NCBI GenBank assembly: GCA_002772745.1
Contig: PFDV01000005.1
Location: forward strand, 197,609-261,608
Source of the DNA: Candidatus Peregrinibacteria bacterium CG10_big_fil_rev_8_21_14_0_10_55_24
GTDB taxonomy: Bacteria > Patescibacteriota > Gracilibacteria > Peribacterales > Peribacteraceae
Length of the DNA stretch: 64,000 nt
Direction: 5' to 3'
Both the position numbers and the translations under genes were made by a program. Position 1 is the stretch's first letter. The number at the start of each line of letters is the position of its first letter. Shown in pieces: positions 57,303 through 64,000 of the stretch. A model generated the notes under the pieces. It worked only from the letters and a program-made list of their open reading frames with translations. It did not search any database and was not told where the DNA came from.

Positions 57303-57318
57303 TGGTTATGCTTTCGCT

Positions 57319-58242
57319 ATGGCACAGCGAGAACAGCAGGTCGGCGAGGTGATGCTCTTGGGTACGTGCGTACTCGAGGGACTTTTTCCCATCTTGGCGA
57401 ATCTTTCGATGCGTGTGTTCCCTCCGGTTCTCTTCACCGCACTGAGCGCGCTCCTTGCAGCTGCGGCGTTCGCATGCATTCTGTTGTGGTCCGGTGGGTG
57501 GCGGCGCATTCCCTTCAAAGGATTTCTCTACGCATGCGGTGTTGCCGTGTTCGTTGTGCTCGCATCGACGTTTATCTTTGTCGGTGCGCGTTCTACCTCC
57601 GGCATCAATACGACGCTCCTCCTGCAGGCGGAGATACTCTTCACGTTTATCGTGAGTACCCTGTTCCTACGCGAAACATGGCGGGTGCCGCAACTCCTGG
57701 GTGCGGCGGCCATCCTCTGCGGAGATATCTTCATTCTCTTCAACGGGACACTCGTGCTCAATCACGGAGATCTCTTCATATTGCTTGCTACTGCGCTCTT
57801 CCCCATCGGCAATATCTTCGCCAAACGTGCGCTTCACCTCCTCTCCTCGCAGATGCTCCTCTTCCTGCGCTACGCGGTGGGAGGCGTGTTCCTGCTCCTC
57901 TTGAGTCTGCTCATCGAAGGGGCACCGCCGTCTGCAGAAAGTCTCTGGGCTCACCGTTCGTTGTTCCTCGTGTACACGTTCCTTATTTTGGTGGGGTCCA
58001 AACTCTTTTGGTACGGGGGACTCAAGCGCCTTCCCCTGGGTCGTGCGGTGGCCATCATCTCCTCCGCTCCGGCCTTTGGACTCTTCTTCGCCTTCCTGTT
58101 TCTGCGGGAAATCCCCACTTTGTACCAGTTTGTAGGTTTCGGATTCTCTACCATCGGGGTTTTCCTCATCATCGCGCAGTCCCGGTTGACGCGGCCCCTG
58201 TCGGATCGCGGCACGTCGCCGTCTGTCTATGAACCCATATAG
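57319..58242 (+). CDS. EamA/DMT superfamily transporter
   Basis: A 307-residue transporter with ten helices in two EamA repeats (about 10-135 and 150-290). Features: FVGARSTSGINTTLLLQAEILFTFIVSTLFLRETW and GGLKRLPLGRAVAIISSAPAFGLFFAFLFLREIPTLYQFVGFGFSTIGVFLI. Substrate unknown. TATGCT 6 nt before ATG. Confidence 0.88.
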   Translation: MAQREQQVGEVMLLGTCVLEGLFPILANLSMRVFPPVLFTALSALLAAAAFACILLWSGGWRRIPFKGFLYACGVAVFVVLASTFIFVGARSTSGINTTLLLQAEILFTFIVSTLFLRETWRVPQLLGAAAILCGDIFILFNGTLVLNHGDLFILLATALFPIGNIFAKRALHLLSSQMLLFLRYAVGGVFLLLLSLLIEGAPPSAESLWAHRSLFLVYTFLILVGSKLFWYGGLKRLPLGRAVAIISSAPAFGLFFAFLFLREIPTLYQFVGFGFSTIGVFLIIAQSRLTRPLSDRGTSPSVYEPI

Positions 58243-58284
58243 GATGTTTGCGCATGCATGCTCATGGTCTTGTATAGTGGGCTC

Positions 58285-58758
58285 ATGCAGAAGAAAGGTG
58301 ACGTCTACCGTTCCTGTGCGGCCATTGTTGTCCTGCGTAAAACCGCGCAGGGTCACGAAGTACTTCTCCTCCACAAACCGCGCAAGCGCGATGCATGGCA
58401 GTTGCCCCAAGGAGGGAGAGAATCTGGAGAGAGCCTGGAGCAGGCAGCAGAGCGTGAGCTCATGGAGGAGGCGGGTATCCGTGTGCGACTCTTGGGAAGG
58501 ACTTCTACGGTGTACCAGTACGATTTTCCCGCGTCCTATAGGAGATTTCGCCCCGATAACGTCTGCGGACAACGCGTGGAATTCGTCTTCGCCGTCATGG
58601 ATCAACCCAAGGCGGTGCAGGTGGACGCACACGAGATTGATGCGTACGTATGGGTGCATCCGAGCAAGATCCACATGTACATCCGGCGCAAGCAATACCT
58701 TGGAGTCGTTCGGAGGATTGTCCAGGAGGCCATTGCCCTCCTCCCCCAAGCTGCATGA
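58285..58758 (+). CDS. NUDIX hydrolase
   Basis: A 157-residue pyrophosphohydrolase. NUDIX box GGRESGESLEQAAERELMEEAG (about 41-62). Opening RSCAAIVVLRKTAQGHEVLLLHKP and QLPQGG resemble RppH/Ap4A-type enzymes. TATAGT lies 6 nt before the ATG. The stop overlaps the recF start (ATGA). Confidence 0.88.
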   Translation: MQKKGDVYRSCAAIVVLRKTAQGHEVLLLHKPRKRDAWQLPQGGRESGESLEQAAERELMEEAGIRVRLLGRTSTVYQYDFPASYRRFRPDNVCGQRVEFVFAVMDQPKAVQVDAHEIDAYVWVHPSKIHMYIRRKQYLGVVRRIVQEAIALLPQAA

Positions 58759-59867
58759 GGATCTCCCGGCTCACCTTTGAGCAATTTCGCAGTTTCCGCA
58801 CTCTTGCGGTGGAATGCAGTGAGGGGTTGGTGCACCTCTTCCTGGGGCCCAATGGCGCGGGGAAGACCAATATCCTGGAGGGGGTCTCGGTTCTCTCCCT
58901 TCTGCGGTCGTTCTTGATTTCCCAGGAAGCCGATCTCATACACTGGGGAGAAGAGTACTACCGTCTACGCGCTGAAATGCAGACGGACGACGGTACGCTT
59001 GGCAGCGTCGAGGTGGTCAGCCAGCTCCAGCCGCGCAAGCGCAAGGTCTGTTTTCTCAACGACGTACAGGTGCCTCTCGTGAGCGCCATCGGTCGTTTGC
59101 CGACGGTGGCGTTTCTTCCTCAAGATCTGGAGCTTTCCTGCGGGGCTCCTGCCGTGCGTCGTCGGTTCTTCGATGAGCTTCTCTGCCAAGTCTCTCCTGC
59201 CTACGCGCAGACACTCACGCGCTACCAGAAGATTCTCAAGCAGCGCAATACGCTCCTCAGGCGCATAGGAGAGGGGGTATCCGGGGAAAAGGATCTTGCG
59301 CAGTGGGATCTCCTCCTCAGCGAACAGGGTGCCGCTCTCCTCGTCCCGCGTTTGGAACTTGCCGAGATCTTCGCGCGAGCACTCTGCGAAGAGGTCACGA
59401 ACTTGGGTGAATCATGGCAGGATGTGCGTTTGGTGTACGAGCGCCGCGGAAGCGCGCGCGAACAATCAGAAATTGCTTCAGAATTCCGAGAGCTCCTCAT
59501 GCACTATCGTGAGCGCGACATCATTCTGCAATCTACGAGCGTGGGTCCGCACCGTCACGACTGGCACGTGGAAGTGGAGGGAAGGCCGCTTTCCTCCTTT
59601 GCCTCGCGCGGGCAGCAGCGCACGGTTGTCATAGCACTCCTCTTCCTCAAAGTCTCGTACCTGGAGCTCAAGCGTTGCGAGAAACCTGTGATTCTCCTGG
59701 ATGACGTCTTTTCCGAACTCGATGATGCGCACCAGCAGGCGCTCCTCAAATCCTTCGATGCGTACCAGGTCTTCATTACTTCCACGCACAGTCCCGCGGC
59801 ACTCCACGGAGCGCACGTGCTCACCGTAGGAGAGGGGAAGGTGAGGGGAAAAGTAACTAGTATCTAG
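58755..59867 (+). CDS. recF: DNA repair protein RecF
   Basis: A 370-residue SMC-like ATPase that loads RecA at gaps with RecO/RecR. LTFEQFRSF, Walker A GPNGAGKTN, RRRFFDELLCQVSPAY, the signature FASRGQQRTVVIALLF and Walker B PVILLDDVFSELDD. Translation coupled to NUDIX. The last codons and the stop lie in a heptamer array (59859-59893). Confidence 0.93.
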   Translation: MRISRLTFEQFRSFRTLAVECSEGLVHLFLGPNGAGKTNILEGVSVLSLLRSFLISQEADLIHWGEEYYRLRAEMQTDDGTLGSVEVVSQLQPRKRKVCFLNDVQVPLVSAIGRLPTVAFLPQDLELSCGAPAVRRRFFDELLCQVSPAYAQTLTRYQKILKQRNTLLRRIGEGVSGEKDLAQWDLLLSEQGAALLVPRLELAEIFARALCEEVTNLGESWQDVRLVYERRGSAREQSEIASEFRELLMHYRERDIILQSTSVGPHRHDWHVEVEGRPLSSFASRGQQRTVVIALLFLKVSYLELKRCEKPVILLDDVFSELDDAHQQALLKSFDAYQVFITSTHSPAALHGAHVLTVGEGKVRGKVTSI

Positions 59868-59893
59868 TATCTAGTATGAAGTATGAAGTATGT
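59859..59893. repeat. 7-bp AGTATNN array overlapping the recF stop
   Basis: AGTATCT, AGTATCT, AGTATGA, AGTATGA, AGTATGT: five exact 7-bp units. The stop TAG of recF is formed by the array. It lies between convergent recF and ruvC. Confidence 0.85.
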
Positions 59894-59905
59894 GGAGAGG
59901 GTGGT

Positions 59906-60400
59906 TCAGGCGTTTTCGAACGCGAAGAGCTTCGCGTTAAGCAGCCCGTAGAGTGCCAATGCGAGCGCGTCGGCGGCGTCATCCGGCTTCGGTGGTTCTT
60001 GGAGTGAAAACGTGCGCGTAAGCATGTCCTGCACCTGGCGCTTATCCGCGTTGCCGTCGCCGGTGATGCAGTGTTTGAGTTCCAATGGTGTGGGTTCTAG
60101 GCAAGGGATGGCATGTTCGGCAAGTGTGAGCAGGATGACGCCGCGTGCTTGGGCGACGGCGATCGCTGTTAAGCGGTTGGTTGCGAAGAAGAGCCGCTCC
60201 ACCACCGCATACTGGGGTTTGGTGTCACGCAGGTACTCATGGAGGTCATGCTGAAGCTCGCAGAGCCTGTCGGGGAGGGGGAGGCCGGACTTCGTCGTAA
60301 TCGTTAACCAGTCCGTTCGCGTGAATTTTTGGGGCGAATCGGCCTCGATGAGTGCGATGCCGGTGATGGCCAACCCTGGGTCAATGCCGAGAATCCGCAT
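59906..60400 (-). CDS. ruvC: Holliday junction resolvase RuvC
   Basis: A 164-residue RNase H-fold nuclease. MRILGIDPGLAITG (first Asp), AVVERLFFATNRLTA (Glu), KHCITGDGNADKRQVQDML and PKPDDAADALALAL (final Asp pair). It works with RuvA and the RuvB encoded at 9.3 kb. ATG chosen at MRILGIDPG. Confidence 0.95.
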   Translation of the reverse strand: MRILGIDPGLAITGIALIEADSPQKFTRTDWLTITTKSGLPLPDRLCELQHDLHEYLRDTKPQYAVVERLFFATNRLTAIAVAQARGVILLTLAEHAIPCLEPTPLELKHCITGDGNADKRQVQDMLTRTFSLQEPPKPDDAADALALALYGLLNAKLFAFENA

Positions 60401-60495
60401 GGGTTCCAGCCTGAAGGGGAGCGACGATCTGCGCAAGTCCATCTGGTTGCCTTAGAATGGGTTTTCTGCTAATCTAAAAGGAAAACTCGCAGTGT

Positions 60496-62067
60496 ATGTA
60501 CCCTCGTATCCGCCGGCACCGGCACCTCCTGATTCTCCCTGTGTTCCTGCTCCTCCTGGGGCTCTCCTTCCTACGCGCTCCCCGTGCGGTCTTGGGTTCG
60601 CTTCCGGCTCCGCTGGGGGAGTTTAGAGATGCTTCCGTCGTTCAGTGGGAGCAGGGACGAGCATTTCTCGATGATGGCAGTCGATTTTCTCCAGAGGAAG
60701 TGGTGCCGTCTCTGACGGAAGGCAGCGCGCTCATGTTCGGAGAAGGCCTCTTCACCGTGCGTGCAGGGGAAACCGAGCTTCAGGGTTTGAGCGGTGCGTT
60801 CCATGTTACCGTGCGCGCTTCGGCTGTGACTGTCGCTGCACTCACGGCGCCTGTGCTTGCACGATCGGGGAGTGGAATGATGCTCATACCACCGGGCATG
60901 CAGTGGCGCACTCAAGGAGCAATAGCGACTCTGGAGGAGGGGAGTACAACGTGGTTTGCCGATCACACGCTCAAGAGCATCCCCACGCATTTCCTGCGCG
61001 AGAAGCTCATCGCACTCGATCAACTGTATTCCCCTCGGGAGGAGCAGGTATGGGAGAAGATGCGTAGCAGGGGGCAGCTTGCTCTTGTTTTAAAGCCCCT
61101 CACGCTTCCACAGGCGCGCGAACGCATAGAGGAGCATCGCAGCGATGCATTCCTCGCTCAGCTGCAAGCGGCGGTGCGTCAAGGTCAAACCGTGCGTGCC
61201 GCTCTTCTCCTACAAGATCCCGAGTTGAGTGCGCTCCTTGCTCTGCCTCAGGAGCGAGAATTCTTCGCACGTATCGTGGTTGCGGCTGCAGAGGATTTAC
61301 GTCTCCTTACCCCGCTCCTCCAGTACCTTGATCGGGACCCAACACTCTGGCTGCTTGCGGGGTTGCACCCGGCGTTGCGCGAACGTATTCAAGCGACCCA
61401 GGCACAGCCGAAGCTTCCTGCCGAGGAAACTATCGTTGCACTCCTTGTGCTCCCCCAATCCGATGTTCTTTCCAAGCCTCTCCCCGCAATGCTCCTGGAA
61501 GCGTGGGCAGAACGTTTCAAAGAAGCTGTGTGGGGACGAACGGATGCGGCTCAGCTCCTCCAGGGATTTGCAGTAACCCTCACGGATCTTGCTCAGCGCC
61601 AGTGGCGCCAGGAGTATCCTCAGCGCGCGCTCGAACTGACGCGCGCGCTCCTCGTTGTTGCTGAGCGGTATCCTACGTTCCTTTCCGGTGCCGACCGCGA
61701 ACGTCTGGACCGAATTTTACGCGGGGACATGGTTGCCATTGTGCCGCAGGAGGAGGTTTTTGAGGAGATGCCGAAATCGGAAGAAGAAGCTCAAACCTCC
61801 GCATTCGCTCCGCAGGAGGTGGAACGCTTGGCCTACGAGCTTCTGCGCGACAGTGGCGCACTCTTCACCGTAGAGACTTCCATCACCGCTTCCGCCGCCG
61901 ATACGGCGCTCGTGCGCGGAGTGATCTTCTCCTCAGCAGGGGGCGACCATACCTACGACTGTACACTCAACGTGCAAACGCACGAGGTATCGCAGATTGT
62001 TAAGGATGGCAGCATGCTCCCCAATGCGCTTTCCCTTGGTGCATTCGTGGTGTGGGTGGGGAGGTGA
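60496..62067 (+). CDS. Large exported ORFan
   Basis: A 523-residue protein with an N-terminal signal anchor (LLILPVFLLLLGLSFLRAP), a beta-rich part at about 30-175 resembling a FecR-like fold (VVQWEQGRAFLDDGSRFSPEEV..LFTVRAGETELQGLSGAFHV), a long helical middle (about 175-440) and a C-terminal alpha/beta domain (450-523). I do not recognise the family. Divergent from ruvC. Confidence 0.65.
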   Translation: MYPRIRRHRHLLILPVFLLLLGLSFLRAPRAVLGSLPAPLGEFRDASVVQWEQGRAFLDDGSRFSPEEVVPSLTEGSALMFGEGLFTVRAGETELQGLSGAFHVTVRASAVTVAALTAPVLARSGSGMMLIPPGMQWRTQGAIATLEEGSTTWFADHTLKSIPTHFLREKLIALDQLYSPREEQVWEKMRSRGQLALVLKPLTLPQARERIEEHRSDAFLAQLQAAVRQGQTVRAALLLQDPELSALLALPQEREFFARIVVAAAEDLRLLTPLLQYLDRDPTLWLLAGLHPALRERIQATQAQPKLPAEETIVALLVLPQSDVLSKPLPAMLLEAWAERFKEAVWGRTDAAQLLQGFAVTLTDLAQRQWRQEYPQRALELTRALLVVAERYPTFLSGADRERLDRILRGDMVAIVPQEEVFEEMPKSEEEAQTSAFAPQEVERLAYELLRDSGALFTVETSITASAADTALVRGVIFSSAGGDHTYDCTLNVQTHEVSQIVKDGSMLPNALSLGAFVVWVGR

Positions 62068-62337
62068 TTTTCGTCACCGGACAGAAGCTGTACGTAGTTT
62101 TGAATTGCCGCAGCCGCGAAGGGCTGCTTCCTACAAGGTTTTGCAGTGTTTCTGGGTCGGAACACCATCCCGTCGCGGTCCCGTATTTTGGGAAAATCTG
62201 CATTTGCATGTGGTGGCTTGCCACTGTCATCGCCTCGGCACGAAAGTGGCCCGAGTCCGCTGGAGGCGGACTCTGGTATGAGGAACAAAGAAAGTGCTGG
62301 GGTAGTAAAGAGGTTTCACGGGTAGTACTATGCGACT
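62068..62337. other. Intergenic region with hairpins, no gene
   Basis: Hairpins GCAGCC-GCGAAG-GGCTGC (62110-62127) and GAGTCCGC-TGGAG-GCGGACTC (62253-62273). The short frames here have no coding character. A TACTAT box at 62326-62331 precedes ridA. Confidence 0.5.
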
Positions 62338-62721
62338 GTGGAAAGGAAGAATGTGTCATCAGGGTCACCCATGGAAAAGCCGATCGGCTTCTCCCGCGCT
62401 GTTCGGTTGGGGAATGTGATCTCCGTTTCGGGTACGGCGGCTATTGCACCGGATGGAACAACAGCTTGCCCCAATGACGTGTACGGTCAGACGAAGTACT
62501 GCTTGGAGATTATGGAGAAAGCCATTGAGAAGGCGGGAGGAAGTCTGAGCGATGTTATCCGAACCAGAATTATGCTTGTTGATATCTCCAAGTGGGAAGA
62601 AGCAGCCAAAGCTCATGGAGAGTTCTTCTCGGACATTCGCCCTGCTTGTACATTCGTTGAGGTAAAGGGGTTCATTAAAAAGGACTGGTTAGTCGAAACG
62701 GAGGCAGATTGTATTGTTTGA
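62338..62721 (+). CDS. RidA/YjgF family deaminase
   Basis: A 127-residue protein of the RidA family, which hydrolyses reactive enamines/imines. RAVRLGNVISVSGTAAI, TKYCLEIMEKAIEKAGGSLSDVIRTRIMLVDISKWE and the C-terminal RPACTFVEVKGF with the substrate-binding Arg. The start is GTG 62338, 6 nt after TACTAT; ATG 62371 is the alternative. Confidence 0.88.
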   Translation: MERKNVSSGSPMEKPIGFSRAVRLGNVISVSGTAAIAPDGTTACPNDVYGQTKYCLEIMEKAIEKAGGSLSDVIRTRIMLVDISKWEEAAKAHGEFFSDIRPACTFVEVKGFIKKDWLVETEADCIV

Positions 62722-62854
62722 AGTGAATGATATGGGGAATGTATTGATGGTTACAGTTCGTTAGAGAGCCAGCCTTCGCTCCGGGTGGCTAGCCAACCGT
62801 AGCTCGGCTCCTAGTGTAAGAATACCATGTGAAAACGCCGGAGCTACGGCCGGC

Positions 62855-62875
62855 AACCTTCGCCGAGCGAAGGTT
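62855..62875. repeat. Hairpin abutting the CCA end of the broken tRNA-Ile
   Basis: AACCTTCG-CCGAG-CGAAGGTT. On the minus strand it starts with the last bases of the tRNA copy's CCA (CAACCTTCG/CGAAGGTTG). Confidence 0.75.
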
Positions 62876-62978
62876 GGTGGGCGATGGAAGACTTGAACTT
62901 CCGACTTCGACATTACCTGCCTGCCGGCAGGCAGGTCAGTGTCGCGCTCTAACCATCCGCCTGGGCGGATAATCGCCC
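62875..62978 (-). pseudogene. tRNA-Ile copy with palindromes in the D-arm and anticodon loop
   Basis: 104 nt with acceptor arms GGGCGAT/ATCGCCC, CCA and anticodon stem identical to tRNA-Ile(GAT) at 63220. The anticodon loop is cut between A35 and T36 by the 20-bp palindrome CCTGCCTGCCGGCAGGCAGG, and part of the D-arm is replaced by TCCGCC-CA-GGCGGA. The T-stem has changed but still pairs (GGAAG/CTTCC). Not a working tRNA unless the palindrome is removed. Confidence 0.8.
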
Positions 62979-63206
62979 TTTTAGAAATTCTCTTCCTTTT
63001 CCGGTTTTGAGAAATTTCTCACGTTCTCTTGCCTCTCTTTCGTTGGCATATTCCTCTCTATGTACGAGTTTCCAAGGTCCTTTGTTGTTCGTATACGAAG
63101 AAAATCCATCGTTCGCATTATGTTGTATGATTCGTTTCTCCAGATCATTGGTAAATCCTTTATAGAGTTTCCCTTTTGGATTTTGAACAACGTAGACGTA
63201 GTACAT
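62949..63206 (-). CDS. Small GIY-YIG nuclease next to tRNA-Ile
   Basis: An 85-residue GIY-YIG domain: MYYVYVVQNPKGKLYKGFTNDLEKRIIQHN (Tyr, Gly, Arg, His), then EYANEREAREREKFLKTGKGREFLKG, which is the usual end of the family with the catalytic Glu. The last residues (KGRLSAQADG) are read from the 5' end and D-arm palindrome of the broken tRNA-Ile. The ATG is 13 nt after the tRNA-Ile CCA, so it may depend on read-through from the tRNA promoter. Confidence 0.85.
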   Translation of the reverse strand: MYYVYVVQNPKGKLYKGFTNDLEKRIIQHNANDGFSSYTNNKGPWKLVHREEYANEREAREREKFLKTGKGREFLKGRLSAQADG

Positions 63207-63219
63207 CTTGCAAATGAGT

Positions 63220-63296
63220 TGGTGGGCGATTCAGGACTTGAACCTGAGACCTCGACATTATCAGTGTCGCGCTCTAACCAGCTGAGCTAATCGCCC
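63220..63296 (-). tRNA. tRNA-Ile(GAT)
   Basis: Complete cloverleaf: GGGCGAT/ATCGCCC, anticodon stem CGACA/TGTCG, loop CTGATAA giving GAT, T-arm TCAGG-TTCAAGT-CCTGA, encoded CCA. Confidence 0.95.
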
Positions 63297-63367
63297 AAAG
63301 GAGCAGAGAAAGGGTACAAAGCGAGGGCGGAGCTGTCAAAGCGTTTGACCGTGGGAAAACGCGCGCC

Positions 63368-63973
63368 CTATTCCTTCTGCTCCTCTTCCTGTGCGCCTTC
63401 GTCAGTAGGTTCCTCCTCCTGCTCCTCTTCCTCCCCACGCAGGGTGCGGCGCTCTTCCAAAATCCTTAAGCGGATTTCCTTGCGGCGTTCCTTGGCTTCC
63501 TCGCGCTCCTCAGAAACGCGTCGGCGGTAGGCAGTGCGTTTTTCCCTGTATTCCTGCTTGAGCTCGGCCAGTTTCTGCTTTCGCTCCAGCTGGATGGAGC
63601 GACTCAGCTCCCTGAGCTCGATTTGAGATTGCTTCTCCTGAGCAAGTGCTTCGACCTTCTGCTCCTTGCGCTCTCGCATGTCTTCCAGGCGTTCGACGCG
63701 GTTGCGCAGCGTGCTCCTGCGCTTCTGCTGCAGCGCCTCCTGTGCGCTCTTGTACTCCTCCTGCGTGGTTTCGCGCAGTCGCGTTCGCTCTTCTACGAAC
63801 TGACGTCGTAGTTCTTCTCGCACGCAGCGCGTGCGAGGAATGCCTTCCAGCAACAAGCAGGCTTCGGGGATGGTTCCGCTTGAGGATGTTGTTTCATCCT
63901 CTTCGGCCATGCCGACAGGTGCTGCGATAACAAAAAGGAGACATACGAAGAATGTCAGAGAGAATGGTTTCAT
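63368..63973 (-). CDS. Exported highly charged coiled-coil protein
   Basis: A 201-residue protein with signal peptide (MKPFSLTFFVCLLFVIAAPVGMA), two Cys (CLLLEGIPRTRC) that may form a disulfide, then a continuous Arg/Glu/Lys-rich helix (about 55-185) and an acidic tail. Probably a long periplasmic coiled coil. Function unknown. Confidence 0.65.
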   Translation of the reverse strand: MKPFSLTFFVCLLFVIAAPVGMAEEDETTSSSGTIPEACLLLEGIPRTRCVREELRRQFVEERTRLRETTQEEYKSAQEALQQKRRSTLRNRVERLEDMRERKEQKVEALAQEKQSQIELRELSRSIQLERKQKLAELKQEYREKRTAYRRRVSEEREEAKERRKEIRLRILEERRTLRGEEEEQEEEPTDEGAQEEEQKE

Positions 63974-64000
63974 AAGAAGAGCGGGGGAGACTTGGCCTTT

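Noticed and set aside
57667-58749. 360-residue frame antisense to the DMT transporter and NUDIX genes
   Set aside because: Shadow frame; the plus strand has two recognisable families with promoters in the right place.
62200-62280. Cobalamin-type riboswitch before ridA (GCCACTG and paired stems)
   Set aside because: Only a 7-nt motif fits; the B12 box and the overall stem order are not there, the downstream gene is not a cobalamin gene, and the ridA promoter lies after this region.

Overview
The window reads as a 64 kb piece of a chromosome from a small-genome bacterium of the Candidate Phyla Radiation (Patescibacteria). It is GC-rich for that group, and I lean towards Peregrinibacteria/Peribacteria. 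The grounds are dense packing of short operons on both strands, type IV secretion-like parts (PrgI, VirB4, several tiny VirB2-like pilins) without a conjugation cluster, S-layer (SLH) and lipoprotein cell-surface genes, RecF/RuvB/RuvC, and almost no Shine-Dalgarno sequences. UGA is used as a normal stop (for example after gdhA and a pilin gene), so this is not a code-25 Gracilibacteria/SR1 genome. The lineage call is inference from gene content only.

Layout. 1-5.3 kb: PrgI, ClpC with a CIRCE operator, an AI-2E permease and a pilin. 5.3-10.8 kb: tRNA-dihydrouridine synthase, ribosomal L1 and L11, RuvB. 10.8-19.5 kb: glycosyltransferases, an MscS channel, TatD, and a tRNA-Lys locus rebuilt around a GIY-YIG nuclease gene. 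19.5-23.6 kb: a lower-GC accessory stretch (cold-shock protein, GNAT, ORFans, tRNA-Gly genes and fragments, a structured 100-bp repeat). 23.7-31 kb: a three-gene pilin operon, MetG, a PUR-alpha-type protein, an SLH protein, Fmt, RbfA, NrnA. 31-38 kb: VirB4, a lipoprotein, ArgS, an SH3/deacetylase lipoprotein. 38-42.6 kb: a cell-envelope operon (hydrolase, membrane MurF-like ligase, DegT aminotransferase, FemAB). 43-48 kb: tRNA-Met with the same 100-bp repeat, a lone TyrA, lipoproteins, a CaCA antiporter. 48-52 kb: GrpE and MurD-MurL. 52.6-58.2 kb: phosphoribosyltransferase, phosphofructokinase, glutamate dehydrogenase, thioredoxin reductase, L33, a DMT transporter. 58-64 kb: NUDIX-RecF, RuvC, a large ORFan, RidA, and a tRNA-Ile locus again rebuilt around a GIY-YIG gene.

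Three layers of structure go beyond the gene list. First, two tRNA loci share one architecture: an intact tRNA, a small GIY-YIG nuclease gene starting 13-14 nt after the CCA end, and a tRNA copy broken by a perfect palindrome, with the 3' end of the nuclease gene reading into that copy. A tRNA-Met locus may carry a decayed third example. Second, several palindromic repeats begin exactly at tRNA CCA ends. Two copies of one of them differ by base changes that preserve pairing, which suggests a selected DNA or RNA fold. Third, more than 20 genes have a TANNNT -10 box ending 6-9 nt before the start codon, which implies leaderless mRNAs; I used this to choose many starts. Short tandem arrays (7-bp period AGTATNN), G-quadruplex-like arrays and ACCATTCGACTC/ATGGT palindromes are scattered between genes and in places are translated.

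How the genes work together: MurL and MurD suggest the MurD2/MurL route to D-glutamate in peptidoglycan. The 38-42.6 kb operon looks like peptidoglycan bridge and nucleotide-sugar chemistry. PrgI, VirB4 and the pilins are probably parts of one secretion or DNA-uptake machine encoded at scattered sites.
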